Assembly (NCBI RefSeq): GCF_002878395.1
Contig: NC_061122.1
Coordinates: 76,762,998-76,826,997, forward strand
Length of the DNA stretch: 64,000 bases
Origin: Capsicum annuum
Taxonomy: Eukaryota; Streptophyta; Magnoliopsida; Solanales; Solanaceae
Direction: 5' to 3'
Part shown: positions 1 to 12,309 of the stretch, piece by piece
Layout of the letters: each line of letters begins with the position of its first letter
How positions within the stretch are numbered: position 1 is the stretch's first letter
Notes under the pieces: generated by a model
Told to the model about the DNA's origin: nothing
Databases searched by the model: none
Seen by the model: only the letters and a program-made list of their open reading frames with translations
Program-made: the position numbers and the translations under genes

Positions 1-825
1 CTTGTATATGGGTTAAAGAACCCCCCCCCTAGATTCTACCATAATAGCATGGCTCGATAGGTGTATATGGAGGTTATGCGATGACCTCAAGAATTATTAT
101 AATCATCACTATATTTTATTTATACTGTGCTTATTCTATGTTGTTCTTCTGTTATTGATATAATGTCTTTCTATGTTTGTTATTTTTCCCTTTTTTAACT
201 GCCATACGTGTATATTAATACATTTGTCATGTATTTGTATTTACTATATGTGTATATAGTAGGACTGTTACTGAAGACATTGTGGGCGATCATATAGGAC
301 ATTTTATGATTGTACGTGAGGTGCCCTTAGTTTGTGGTTTTATGCTTTATTTTTTACTTTACTTAATCCATCTAAGATAGCTAATACTCATCCTTGCTAT
401 GTCTTTTCAGTGCATATCCAAGTATGAGTTCAATGCAAAAATAGCTAACTCAGGCGACATTTTAAGTATATTTAAGGTAATAGACATCCTATGCTTCAGG
501 AGTTGGCCAACTACCTCTTCTTGTCTATTTTCATGTCTTATTTAGTATTTTGAGAAAAAATTTGTTTAATTTTTTCCATTATTATTTTTTGAAAATTTAA
601 GATGTATTTTAGTAGTTCTTACACTGTGACACCACGTTTTGGGATTTTCATTTGGCACCTTTAATTATATTTTTTCTATTATTATGTTTGTGTGGTTTTA
701 ATATGCTCTACAAGCCTTGCCTTGGATTAGTAGTATTGATTTCCCTTTTTATATCAGTTTGGGCGAGTCACTTGTTAAGCCTTGTCATGATAAGTGACAT
801 CATGACCCTTAGTTGGTTTGGCTCT
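1..825 (+). repeat. TE1 5' LTR, 3' part (tentative)
   Basis: AT-rich noncoding DNA preceding a degenerate primer-binding-like site and the gag start. The end of the stretch has the layout usual for the 3' end of chromovirus LTRs (a run ending near 'catgaccctt' before the primer site). I could not align it to the TE1 3' LTR because that copy is cut off after its first 750 bases, so the LTR call rests on position alone. Confidence 0.4.
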
Positions 826-832
826 TGATAGA

Positions 833-846
833 TTAGTATCAAGGCA
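833..846 (+). other. Possible tRNA-Met-type primer binding site of TE1
   Basis: The sequence ttagtatcaaggca resembles TGGTATCAGAGC, the initiator-Met primer site used by the other chromoviruses here, with several mismatches. The position, 200 bp before the gag coding region, is right. Weak on sequence alone. Confidence 0.3.
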
Positions 847-1041
847 GACATATTTCCATTTGTCCTATAAATGTAAAAATAGGGTGTCTAGTAGTGTTTT
901 ATAAATCATATGTAGAGATTCATACCTATCCTCGAGAGGCTATAAGACATCTTTAGGAAATTTCCCTTATTTCAATAAATATCATAGGGATTTTTTGTAT
1001 GTATTATCCTAAATAATATTTTTCTCTTTTTTCTGTGAAGA

Positions 1042-2450
1042 TAGTGAGGACTAGATCCAGTGTGGCTACAGATGCATATCAGTTATGCAAGCAGAGAGCT
1101 AAGTCTAAAGTGCAAGTTATAAGTTATTGTAAGGCTCGATGTAAAGGATGGGCTCGAGAGTTAAGCATGTCGGAGTAATAAGGTCTACTATAGTCCCATA
1201 AAGTTTTTCTACCCTTGTATTGGAGGTGTTGTTAATCTAGTTATCGACCCATTTGAAGGGTGATTCTTTGAGTGCTCCTAGTATTCTTCTATCCCTGAGT
1301 ATGGTACCTCAGTCCATACCAAAGTCTATTTATTATGTTTCTCTGGTCCTGAGTATAGACCCTCTTCTTTTACCGATATCTGCATATGGTACACCAGTGG
1401 CTTTGAGATTGTTACTTCATTAGTCCCTATATCAAAGTATGGTATTCTGAGATCTAGATTTTGTCTTCTTATATGTTATCTTCTAAGTTACATTTACAAC
1501 AATCCATATTTACTGTGTTTTTTATTATTTTGAGTGTGCGTTCTATTATTTTGAGTAAAGTTATGTCTTTGGATAATTAGAAGAGGTTTAAATATTTACT
1601 CATTAGGGTCCTATTAGATTTAGTGGAGCTGTAGGCAAAAAAACTTATGGGTTCTTATTGGAATATCATGTGAAGTGGCATAACTTTAGTTTGCTCATAT
1701 GCGGGGTTGCATATATTACTTATAATTGAGAGATGCAACTAGACATCAGTAGAGGATATGTTTTGGTTACTCAACTCTTGGTTTCCTCGAGATAACTTGG
1801 CATCAGTTTATTGAGTCTTTTTTTGAGAGGTTTGTGCCTTATAATTTGAAGGATCAGATGACAGATGAGTTTGATTGCTTGGAGTAGGTCTCCATTATTT
1901 TTGTATAGTCTGAGGCCCATTTTTATGCCTTGTCTAGATTTTCTTATACTTATACTACCATCGAGTCTAACAAGATTTGGAAGTTTGTGAAGGTGTTGGA
2001 TATTTTTCTTCAACTAGATATAACTCCTATGGTAGTGTATGGGGCATCACTTTAGAGTGATGTTGATTATTCTAAGATAACCAAGTGCATTCTTTGAGAA
2101 TGTCATGGTGGCAGTAAGAAGATTCACTTCCAGGGTGAGTTTAGAGGTCACATTTCTTGAGGCAAAGATTCTGGAGGCTTCCAGTAATATCCTGGTAGAC
2201 CGGTGTAGATAGCCTTGCTGAGATCATGTAGTGGTTCTTTCCATTTAGTAGCAATGGGTGGTCATCCAAGTTTGGTTATTCCTCCATCCATTGAGTGTTT
2301 TAAGCTTTTCTATGTGAGTTATAAGATTGGCCATTTGGCCAATTATTGTCCCTATTGTTTTTTAAAAGCTACTCCTATATCCTCTATGAGAAGTACAGAT
2401 TCTACTAGGGGTGTGAGAGGAAGAAATTACTACTTGTGGTAGGGTAGAAA
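1042..2450 (+). pseudogene. gag: TE1 gag (capsid and zinc-knuckle remnants)
   Basis: Gag packages the element RNA. The N-terminal part begins around 1042 with an Arg/Ser-rich stretch lacking a clear ATG. The capsid core is readable at about 1798-2000 (WHQFIESFFERFVPYNLKDQ, then DEFDCLE-stop). Two stops (TAG) in that run stand where related copies in this window carry Gln or a similar residue. A nucleocapsid zinc knuckle is visible near 2305-2350 as CF...YKIGHLANYCP, in which one of the paired cysteines has become Tyr or Ser. No complete reading frame survives, so the gene is dead. Confidence 0.72.
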
Positions 2451-2529
2451 GACGACCCATTCAGGTGGTGTACGTGGTCAGTGTTATGCTATACCTACTA
2501 GGCCAAAGACAGAGGCCTCGGATGTTGTC

Positions 2530-2830
2530 ATCATAGGGATCATCTCTATTTGTTTCAGATGTGCATCGACGTTATCTTATCTAGGATTGACTTTTTCCTA
2601 TGTGTCTGCATATTTTTTCTGGGTTTTGATTTACATGTGAGACTCTTGATGTTCCTATCCATGTATCTACCCTCATAGGAGATTTTTAGGTGTTTGTGTG
2701 TGTACTGATCTTGTGTTGTGACCTTTACGGTGGGTGAGACTTGGGTAGATCTGATTTTCCTTAATATGGTAGATTTTGAGGACATCTTGGATATGGATTA
2801 GTTTTCTCCTAATAATTTTTCCTTGATTGT
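2530..2830 (+). pseudogene. TE1 aspartic protease remnant
   Basis: Lies between the zinc knuckle and RT, where the pepsin-like retroelement protease belongs. Readable fragments include CETLDVPIHVSTLIGDF at about 2637-2690, which corresponds to the strand following the catalytic D-[ST]-G loop in chromovirus proteases. The active-site aspartate itself is not recognisable. Several stops and frameshifts are present. Confidence 0.5.
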
Positions 2831-2849
2831 TATTCTAAGGCCATGACAT

Positions 2850-4330
2850 TAGCTTCACTGGATGTGCCTAGGATAGCTTTGAAGGGTGTGCTTTATTTGG
2901 GTCCCACGAGAGTTATATTTTTCTTTTAGGATTATCATTTGGTAGAGAGGGGATGCTTGTCTTATTTTGCCCATAATTGTGATACTAGTGTTGCTTCCCC
3001 CCCTTCTTTGGATTATGTTCATGTTGTCCATGAGTTCATTGATATATTCCTTATTTATTTTCCTAGTATGGTTTTGGATCATGATATTGACTTTGCAATT
3101 GATGTCAATCTGGGAACCAAGCCCATTTTTATTCCTTATGGGATTGCCCCATCAAAGTTAAAAGAATTGAAAGATTAGTTGCAGGAGTAGGATAAGGGAA
3201 TTATCTGACCTAGTATATAACCTTGGGGTTCGCCTATCTTGTTTGGGAAGAAAAAGGATGGGTCTATGTATTTTTCTATTGATTATCTGGTATTGATGAT
3301 TTTTTTTTTACCTAATTCAAGGTGCTTTGGTGTTTTTAAAGATTGATTTGAGTTATGGGACCATTAGTTGAGGATTAGAAATTTGAATATTCCAAAGATA
3401 TCTTTCTAGACTGAGTACGGTCGTTATGAGTTTTTGGTCATGACCCTTGGGTTAACTAATTCCTCATCCGTGTTCATTGAGATGATGAACTGGGTTTTTT
3501 AATAATATCTAAACTCTTTTGTCATTGTAATTTGAGATAATATCTTGGTTTATTCTAAGAGTGAGGTCGATCATGAGGAGTATTTTTTGCTTGTGCTAAG
3601 TGATTGACCGATTAAAAGTTACATGCTAAGTTATCCAAGGGTGATTTTTTTTGAGTCCATTTCTTTCTCTAGTCATTTTGTAACCAATTATGGTATTATG
3701 GTCACTACCTCAAAGATTACAACGGTTTATGATTGGGCTAGGCCTAATTTTATTATCGAGATTTAAAGTTTTATTGTTTTAGTGGGCTACTATCATTACT
3801 TTGTTTAGGGATTTTCATAAGTTGCAGCTCCATTGACCAAGTTTACTCAGGAGAAAATTTTGTTCATTGTTCTAATGCTTGTGAGATGAACTTTCAAAAG
3901 CTTAAGAATTTTTTTACTTCACCTCGTATCATGACTTTCCCCAAGAAATGTGTTGGTTTTACCCTCTTTTGTGATGCTTCGGATGTTATGTTAGGTGTTT
4001 TGTTTATGTATAAGGGGTTAGTCATTGCTTATGCTACTAGTCAGTTGAAGCCCCATGAATGGAATTACCCTACCAATGATTTGGAGTTGTATTTTGTTGT
4101 TTTTTTGTTGAAATTATGGACACACTTTTACTATGGAGCCTGTTGCAAATTTTCTTGGATCATCATAGAATTATGTAGTTTTTTACCTAGCTAGATGTTA
4201 ATATAATATAGCACCTATGGCTTGAGTTGCTTAAGGATTATGACTTGACTATTCTCTATTATCTAGGAAAGGCTAATATGGTTGTAGATGCCTTGAGCCA
4301 AAAGTCGACTAGCATTGGTAGCTTGGTACA
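2850..4330 (+). pseudogene. TE1 reverse transcriptase and RNase H remnants
   Basis: The RT leader is readable at 2939-3178 (ending IPYGIAPSKLKELKD) and continues in the same frame through four stops at 3176, 3188, 3206 and 3218 to PWGSPILF and KKKDGSM. The catalytic FIDD box near 3530-3545 has become stop-D-N-I-L-V-Y-S, so the second catalytic Asp is lost. RNase H is open over 3886-4194 with LFCDASD (catalytic Asp kept), QLKPHEWNYPTNDLEL (catalytic Glu kept) and a following KLWTHFYYG. The next segment, about 4210-4330, reads as the RNase H-integrase linker ending ADALS-like. Enzyme activity is impossible. Confidence 0.8.
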
Positions 4331-4479
4331 TCTTTTGACCCAGGAGACGTGTTTGGCCTTAGAGGTTTAGTCTTTGGCTAACTAGATGATTAGACTTTAT
4401 AGTTTAGAACTTGAGTATGTTTTGGCATTCTTAGAGGCTAGGTCTTCCTTGATGGAGCAGATTTGGGCTCATCAATTTG

Positions 4480-5810
4480 ATATGTTTTGTTGAGAGTGAT
4501 TCACGATAAGGTATTAAGTTGTGAGGCTAAGGAAGCCACCTTTAATCCTAATGGTGTCTTAATAATTGGTGGTCAAGTTTGTGTGCTCAAAGTGGGTGAT
4601 TGAATTATATTCATTTTGAAGGAGGATCATTGTTCCATGTATTCCATACATCTGGGAGTGGCTAAGATGTATCGTCATTTGATGCAATATTACTGCTGGG
4701 GCTGTATGAGAAAGGATCTAGCAAATTTTGTAGCTACTTTCCTATGTTGCCAATAGTTCAAGGCAAAGCATTTGAGAACTGTTGGTTTGCTTCAGTGATT
4801 ACCCATTGTCCTGTGAAAATAGAAATAGATCACTATGAACTTTGTGGCCACGTTAACTCATACTTCTCATGGTTCTAATAGTGTTTGGGTTATTATGGAT
4901 CTATTAACCAAATTTGCTTATTTTATTCTAGTTCAGGTCTTTTTCTGTGCTAATTGGTTGGCACTTCTCTATACTTATAATGTAGTTCATATTTAATGTA
5001 TGCCAGTGTCTATCATCTCGGGTCGAGATTCAGTGTTCACATCTCACTTTTGGGAGACGTTTTAGGGGAGTTGGGTATCCATGTTGATCTTAGGATAATT
5101 TTTCACCCCAGACCGATAGTCAGTTGGACTAGTGGGAGAAACATCTACCTTTGGTAGAGTTTTTATATGATAATAGCTAGCATTGCAATATTGAGATGGT
5201 TTTTTACTATAGGTGTTGTCAATCTCCAGTCGGTTTTTTTGAGATTTTTAAGATTAGACCTCGAGGTATAAACTTGCTTTGTTAGTCTTTAGATAGTGTT
5301 TGGGTTATTTAGTTTAGACTCTGAGTGGCTCAGAGTAGGCAGAAGAGCTATTTATATCATAGATTTTGTGCCTTGAGGTTTGATGTTGGTGATCGTGTTT
5401 TTCTTCATGTTTCACTCATAAAGGGCTTCATGAGGTTTCAGAAGAGGACTAAGCTTAGCCCCAAGTGTATTAGATCTTTGATATCATTCGAACTATAGGG
5501 TATTTTATTTATGAGTTAGCATTACCTCATAATTTATCAGTTGTTCATCAAGTTATTCATGATTCTATGCTTTGGCTTTACATTCTAGATGAGTCCTATG
5601 TCATTCATTGGGATTTTGTTCAGTTAGATGAGCAATTTTATTTTGCTGAGGAGACCATCTCCATTCTAGCCAGGGATGTTAAAGAGTTGCGTTGTAGGGT
5701 TATTTCATTGGTTAAGGTGTAGTGGTGACATCGACCTATAGATGAGTCTATTTGGGAGGTCAAGTCCGATGTGTATAGTATTTATCCCTAGTTTTTTTAT
5801 TTAGGTATTG
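4480..5810 (+). pseudogene. TE1 integrase and C-terminal tail remnants
   Basis: The HHCC zinc domain is readable at about 4625-4755 (CSMYSIHLGVAKMYRHL, later C-L-C-C-Q). The catalytic core follows: the first Asp lies in TMNFVATL at about 4836-4860, where D has become N, and the second region SIISGRDSVFTS near 5010 has lost the usual SD. A GPY/F-type C-terminal segment with FDVGDRVFLHVSLIKG is at about 5375-5430, and a chromodomain-like end (ESIWEVKSDV) at about 5745-5775. Multiple stops separate the segments. The domain order and the tail after integrase support a Tekay/Del-type chromovirus. Confidence 0.75.
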
Positions 5811-5845
5811 GTATTTTCTTCAGTTTGAGAACGAACTAGGTTCTT

Positions 5846-5861
5846 AGTGGTAGAAGATCTA
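5846..5861 (+). other. TE1 polypurine tract (degenerate)
   Basis: The purine-rich run tagtggtagaagatct directly follows the AGAACGAA-like spacer that precedes chromovirus 3' LTRs and immediately precedes a TGACTTGA LTR start. It primes plus-strand DNA in intact elements. Confidence 0.45.
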
Positions 5862-5862
5862 A

Positions 5863-6608
5863 TGACTTGATTTTTGGTGATTTGTGTGAAATATTTATAT
5901 CTATGTAATTTGGTCATTTTAACTCTCTTTGTGGTTGCATTATACTATTTCTAGTGTGTAGGGGTGATTGACATGGTTCCTAATGCATTTCAGGGTGATT
6001 TGTGTGGGAATGTGGTTTTTGATGGTCTTAAAAGCTTATTACTTCACTTTAGTTAACATCATTTGATTTGTACGTCAAATGGGAAAACGATCTACTTTAT
6101 CATATTTCGAACGTCAATATTAGGTTGGTAACATGGTTGGTATGGTTTTACAACTTTTGTTTATCTTTTCGACCCTCCAGTCAAAGGTTGTGAAAGTAGG
6201 TCTCAGGGGTTAATCCAACGGAAGAAATATTTTTTAAAAAATTTGGTATCACCAAGAGCATCAAATTTGATAGGGTAGCATAGTTATTTGCATTCTCGGG
6301 ATTCCAAGTGAATCTCGAGTGGTCCGTGGAGACTTGTAATATTCCAAGTCTACATGATACATGCAACCCACAGCTGATGCAGTTGCTAAAGCACTATTAG
6401 GCCGTTTTAGTAGCTGCTTCTAGTTAGACAAGGATGCTTTACCGTTGTCATGTCTACTTTTGTGATAGGCAATAATGTGATCGTTATCTGCTTTTGCAGA
6501 TTGATGTGCATTGGTGGGTATCGCTATAACGGCTCTTGATCTCTTAAGTAGCAATTGCTAAAGCAACCATTTTAATGGTTAAGCATCACCTTTCATCAGA
6601 GCATGTTG
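5863..6608 (+). repeat. TE1 3' LTR, first about 750 bases
   Basis: Begins TGACTTG directly after the polypurine run. It includes a segment at about 6370-6570 with short imperfect repeats around the words 'gttgctaaagca' and 'tagcggct'-like variants, a GC-richer block common inside nightshade LTRs. The LTR is broken at 6608 by the TG end of TE2, and no continuation was found downstream. Confidence 0.55.
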
Positions 6609-8840
6609 TGATGCCCCAATTGTTGGGCACTAAAAAATACTAAATTTTTGAACTCACTATCCTTGCTATGACTCACCCTACAAGTTCTAGGGTATCTTGG
6701 CAGGTCGTAGGACTCAAATAATAGGGTGTCCAAAGAGTTTTTTCTGAGGTTCTACCATGGTGACAACTTAATGTAATCAGTCATAACGACTCATTACTAC
6801 TCCTATAGTCCTTTCCTTAGTCAAATTATTGTAATTCCCAAAGTGTTTTTCCATAAGTACGACTAGACTCAATGATTCGTACTGACTCTATACAAGTTGT
6901 AAGGTACCAATTCTAGGGTGACCATTGTGTGACCCAGAGTTTCTATCTTAATTACAAATCAGAACCTACAAGTCGTAAAAAGTCCTTAAGATTTGTATAG
7001 TGAATCATAGTCACTGGCGATAATTTTTCAACTTTCAAATTAAGAGTGTTTAGGAGATTTCCCTTTTTCCTTAAACAAAACTCACGACTTTTAAAATTTA
7101 TTGGGACCTCATTCCCATCGACAACACAACAAAATGACTTCTCTCTTTTTATAAATTCTCGTAAAGCAATAGTGTTAGAGTTTTCTCAAGGTTGGTTTTC
7201 TATTGCTTCTAAGGGAAAATTCCCTCCAAAATATTTATCCTTTTAGGTATGTACCTGTTTCCCCAAAACTTATCTTCTTGAAACTATGTGCTTAAGTGGT
7301 TACTCATATGGTTTAATTGTTTGTTTTTTTATATTGGTTGAGGGTTTTGAATGATTGTTGTTTATATGATGTTTCATATTTACATTTGCATTGTTTATGT
7401 TATAAATGGTAGTTTTGAAACCAATTTGATGCATGGATGTGTAAATTGAATGAGGAATGTGGTCTTCCGTAAGTTTGATGAGTTAATGATTTGAAGCTTG
7501 CAATAACCTCAGCCCTAATCTTGTGAAATTGGATTTGAACATGAGAATTTGCTCATTGAAAAGTATTTTGAAACCTTGCATAGTCTAAAAGATTAATGGA
7601 ACTTGAATTTCATTTAAAGAGGGCTTTATTTCCATGGATTGAATTTGAGTTTAAGACTTTAGAGTCCTATTGGCCAAGGGGTTAGGGTCCAACTGGCTAT
7701 ATGATTTGGTTCCTACTTGGGACTTTAGATTCCTGTATGCTAGGTGGGTTAGAGTCCCACTTAGCTACATGGTTTTGTTCCTACGTGGAACTTTAAAGTC
7801 TCATTAACTAATTCGGTTTGGGTCTTATAAGAAAATTGATTAATTTGGCAAAGTGACATGTTCTTGCAAGCTACAGTCGGTATGATGATACCACTAGATA
7901 TTACCATAATTAATGACTACTTATTCGATGATTGTGGATGCATGAAAAGTCTTTTCATTGGGCTTTAAAGAGGGTTGTGTAGCTATACCATGAAAGTGGT
8001 GGTCGTGAGGTTGCTGATGCGAGGGTCTAAATGATTGTGTGGTTCAGTCCCCCATGTTATATGACTGAGTGCTTAGTCACTCCTAATGTATTTCACGAGG
8101 TTTGAGTCTTGCATAGTGAACATTAATATGTGATTATTCTCTGGTTTGAGCGGCCACACAAATTGGACCCTTTTAGCTACGGGAAAGCTAGATCCATATA
8201 TCCCGTGGGTGCCACATTATGACGGTTATGGCACACAATCCAGGTTAATGCTTTTAAAGTGCATATAAGCCTTGTACCCTGTTCCCATGTTTGATATATA
8301 TGTATGTATAGTCATGTGATAATGTGCATTGGATTTTGATGAATTTTGAACTATATATCATGGCATTATTTTACCCTTTACCCCTGACTTACATTATAGT
8401 AGTCACCCCACTAACTCTCTTCATACGCTGTATCCCCATGTGATATAGGATCCAAAGGAAATCCTACTATTCCTACACAGTGTTAGTTTGATCAGTTTTG
8501 TTCATCGGTTCTTTACGGTGAGGTGGTGAGATTTCATTCTTTGGAAGACTTGATCATTCCATGAATTAGAATTAAAGACTTCGCATTAAAATTATAATTG
8601 ACATTGTCATTGTTAGAGTCGAGGGCATGTCCCTATCTAGGTTGTTTCATGGTATAAAGGCTTTATAGATTACTTTGGACAGTTTTGGTTGTTTTCAAAC
8701 ACAAAAGATTGAGTCACTATTTACTCTATCTTGTTATATATTCGGAACTCATTCTATATAGTTAGGCAAAAGGGGTTGTCCACACCCCTAGACGGACTTG
8801 GGATGCCCATCATGGCTAGACCCTGGTTTAGGTCATGACA
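6609..8840 (+). repeat. TE2 5' LTR (2.2 kb)
   Basis: Begins TGATGCCCC and ends GGTCATGACA. It is homologous over most of its length to 18154-19985, to the plus-strand LTR at 59256-61391, and in inverse orientation to the TE3 and TE4 LTRs. It contains an imperfect 60-65 bp tandem block at about 7660-7850 based on 'gagtcc.attggctac'. A possible left target duplication is TGTTG (6604-6608), but the right partner is lost. Confidence 0.85.
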
Positions 8841-8863
8841 AAGATTGTACCAGATACTAGGTT

Positions 8864-8875
8864 TGGTATCATTGG
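8864..8875 (+). other. TE2 primer binding site (tRNA-Met type)
   Basis: TGGTATCATTGG matches the start of the initiator-Met primer site TGGTATCAGAGC with substitutions. About 23 bases separate it from the LTR end, more than normal. The extra bases (attgtaccagatac) look like a second, more degenerate copy of the same site. Confidence 0.55.
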
Positions 8876-9037
8876 TTGTCCAAAAAGCGGTGTCAACTAG
8901 AGTCTCTTTTATGGGTGTGTACTTATAAGGGAGATACTACAATACATTTAAGAGTGTATCCCTTTTCTTGAAATTTTGGGCTATAGAGTCTAAGGTCTTG
9001 AATCTGATTTAAAACCAACTTGTTTGTGTTTCAGATC

Positions 9038-9719
9038 ATGCCTCATCGAAGATGTTATGCATGTGGAAACTTTTCTGTCCCATCTAAGGACAATATATAT
9101 GGAGCTCGTGCTACCTATCGACTACAAAACTGATCTAGAGCCCCTACTCCTGATTTCTCTCATGGGGTTCCACCAGTTCCACTGATCCTTCTCTGGTTGG
9201 TGACACTCATGCTTGTTACCTTATGGAGATATTTATAAGGTGGAATTACATTGGTCTATTTATCCTTAAGACTCAATTTGTAACCTTAGTCTCTCTAATC
9301 TAAGAACAAAGTTGTATTTGCTCCTTCTACTGAGGCCACTAAAGTTTGCCAATTCAAAAGGATTAAACCTCTAATTTTAATTGGTTCTATGGTTGAGTAG
9401 GATCCTCAAGGGTTTATTGACAAGGTGGAAATGAATTTTAGAGTAATGCATGTTTCTAACTCAAAAGGTTTGGAGTTTGCCGCCTATCAGCTAAATAATG
9501 TGGCATATCAGTGATATGAGGAGTAGGATCAGTTGATAGGTGATGATGTTGAGGTATACTTGGGGGTTGATTTTTCTTGTACCTTCCTTTATCGTTTATT
9601 TCCTTAGGAGTTGAGGGAAGCAAAGGCTGAGGAGTTTGTTAATTTGAGGCAAGGAAGGATGACAGGTAAGGTGTATACCTTGAAATTTCACCAGTTGTCC
9701 CATTATGATCTTGAGGTAG
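9038..9719 (+). pseudogene. gag: TE2 gag, 5' part
   Basis: The ATG at 9038 opens MPHRRCYACGN, the usual position for chromovirus gag. The capsid core is readable at about 9345-9719: DPQGFIDKVEMNFRVMH, AAYQLNNVAYQ, FPxELREAKAEEFVNL and VYTLKFHQLSHYDLEV. In-frame stops at 9398 (TAG), 9512 (TGA) and 9524 (TAG) lie where this motif normally has Trp or a similar residue and are explained by G-to-A changes in TGG. The gene breaks off at 9719 where TE3 starts and resumes near 14186. Confidence 0.82.
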
Positions 9720-12135
9720 TGACGTGACCCGATCAGGGCCTTGTCGTAATGGGTGTTCCAAGTCCAACTAGGACTAGAGATCACCCCAATTACCAAACCC
9801 AACCTCCAGTTGCCAGCCCTGAGTTAGCTGAATTTTGAGCATGAAACAAGATAGTGTAATAGCTCACATGAAGACTCTTGGATATGATCACATCTGTGAC
9901 AGATGCAACCGAGTCCAACCATCCCATACCAACAATCCAACCATACCAAACAAATACCAAAATAAGGTCCATAAACTAGGCTATAGTAAAATATGTTCTG
10001 AAATATAATATAATTAATCCTGAAATCAAATACGATGGAACAGTGAGAAATTATTTCTTGATGCACCCCTTCCAGCTTATTCCAATGTCAAGGATGACAC
10101 CAATACCGATTCTGCCAATTCCAACCCATATCAGTACCACAAAGCCTCTTACCAAAAGAGTAATAAAATCCTATTGGGACAGGCCCCGAACTATAACAAA
10201 AACCAATATCCAATATAAAATCAAAGTGTATAGAGATATCCATAACATAAAATGGAGTATTCTAATAGAATTGAAGCTCACCACCTATGTCCAAATGTTG
10301 ATCCCCGAGTCAATAACTATATATGAGGAGTAGAACGGTCGGTTCCTATATATCATGGGTATGCAGCCGCAAGTAGACGGGCTAGCGGGTGAACTCTAGC
10401 ATGATCTCAAGATAAGGATAAAATAATGCAATTTATAAAACCAAGTAAAACCATCCATATGTACACCACCATTCATTTTTATATATATATAAACATAACG
10501 TGAAAGGGGACTGGGTTTAGCATGGCTTTAAAATGTTTACCTGGGTTGTGTAGCTTTGCCATCCTAAACCACCCACGAGCTCTATGGGTTTAACTCCCCC
10601 ATATGAAAGGGCCCAGTGCATGTAACCGCACGACCAGGGAAAAGAACAAGGGATGACTAGTACATCCCCCAAAGTATAGTGTGACATCATGCACACAGTC
10701 ATTAAAACCAACCTCACATTAGCAAATATGAGTTTTCTATTTTGGTCCCCACGGTGACCTCCGCCTTCGACGGATTTGCTACATATCCTGCCATTAATAC
10801 CCAATTACAAACAATTTTCCAAATAGCCAAACCATTAACAAATTATTAACCAAGGCCATTATTATTGGTATCGTCATAGCAATGCTTACCTTCAAGTATT
10901 AAACCATATATAGATTTAAGAGGACTTCTAAGTGCCCTTCCATTTACCATATTAAACCACTTGGGGGATTCCATGTACTCCACAAGCATAACCATTTAGC
11001 CATTTACCTTTCCAAGCAATTTGAACCATGCATAGTTCCTTTACCATGTTTTTAAACCAAGAAAGAGTTCCATTAAAGTATTCCATGCAATTAAAACATG
11101 TTTATAGGCATTTTATCAAACACATTAGGGTCATAATGTAACTATAACCAAGTCCAATTACCATTGAACCATTCCCATGCAATCCAATTATCAAAAACCA
11201 TAATTAATGCACATGAAGAATAATTAAACCCATGGAAAACCATAACAAACCATTTAATATCAAAAGCCCTAAATCTTATTTGAGTACAAAAATCAGACAA
11301 TCAATGAAGTTATGAAAAATTCATAAAAACCCTACTTATAGTTAGAACTAACAATAAGGTAAGACAACATGTCTTAAAATAAGATGATGATGGAAATAAA
11401 TCACCAAGACAAGCCCCAAATAAATCCTCTAGTTGAAACCTTAGCTTCCCTTGCTCAAAATCTTTTCAGAAAATGATATAGTGTTAAGAAGAGTTTCTAA
11501 GTGTTAATGATTAGAATAATAGGGGAAATAGCCTTCCAAGTAGGTTAGAATTGTGGGACCTTATTAGGTTAAGTGGGGAAAAATCTAGAATACCCCCACT
11601 TAAGTTGCACCAAAATCCTATCACAGGGGTACGATTGACGCTCACGAGTTGTACCCTTCAATATGAGTGGTACCCTCTATTCATATCCTATTCTCAACCT
11701 TTAGATCCAACACTATCAAGAATACAACTTATCCAACCAAGTCGTATCCAAAGCATACAATCCATACCCTTTCTCTGTACCCTTGGAAAATTTAAACCCA
11801 AGAAAGATTTAGACACTTTCTAACATACAAGTCCATGGTACGAATCATACCCTAGATTATGTCTCATAATGAGCCACTCTTACTTAGATCCAACCTAAGT
11901 AATGAAGTCTAATATAAGATAAGGAACCAAATGATCCATAACTACTGCTACGAGTCGTACTCCTAAGTCGTATCCATTCCAGTAACTAAAATCCATCCCA
12001 CCAACCAATAATGATCAGCATATGACTGGACCATACCATCCATACCACAACATATGGCTCAAACCCATGAGTCGCATTGTGTTCAGAGATCAAAATTCAA
12101 GGAAATTTTCTAAGGTCTAGAAACCAAGGAATTTC
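9720..12135 (-). repeat. TE3 3' LTR (2.4 kb)
   Basis: On the plus strand it begins TGACGTGACCC and ends near TTTCA, followed at 12136 by a pyrimidine run (the complement of a polypurine tract). It shares the 'cctgggttgtgtagctttgcc' type block with the inverse of the TE2 LTR, so the two LTRs are relatives in opposite orientation. Confidence 0.75.
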
Positions 12136-12309
12136 AATCTCCTTCATTAGGAACATTTATTTCTGAATGACGCAAAAGGTAGGGGTAACCACACGCATAA
12201 GTCATTAGCAATATCTTAGTAAACATATTCCAAATATTTAAAAAAGTTTGAAAACAAATAGGTAAGGATATTAATCTTTCATTTAATTAACTTTGAAAAT
12301 AAAGACGTG

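Larger units (their letters stand above)
1..6608 (+). mobile_element. TE1: degenerate Ty3/gypsy chromovirus
   Basis: The order gag, protease, RT, RNase H, integrase and C-terminal tail on the plus strand is that of a Ty3/gypsy element (protease before RT, integrase last). Each domain can be read only piecewise because stops and frameshifts occur every 10 to 50 codons. The element seems to start left of the window or within its first bases. Its 3' LTR begins at about 5863 and is interrupted at 6608 by the TG terminus of TE2. It is the most decayed long element in the window, so probably among the oldest; that is inference, because its two LTRs cannot be compared over a shared segment. Confidence 0.8.
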
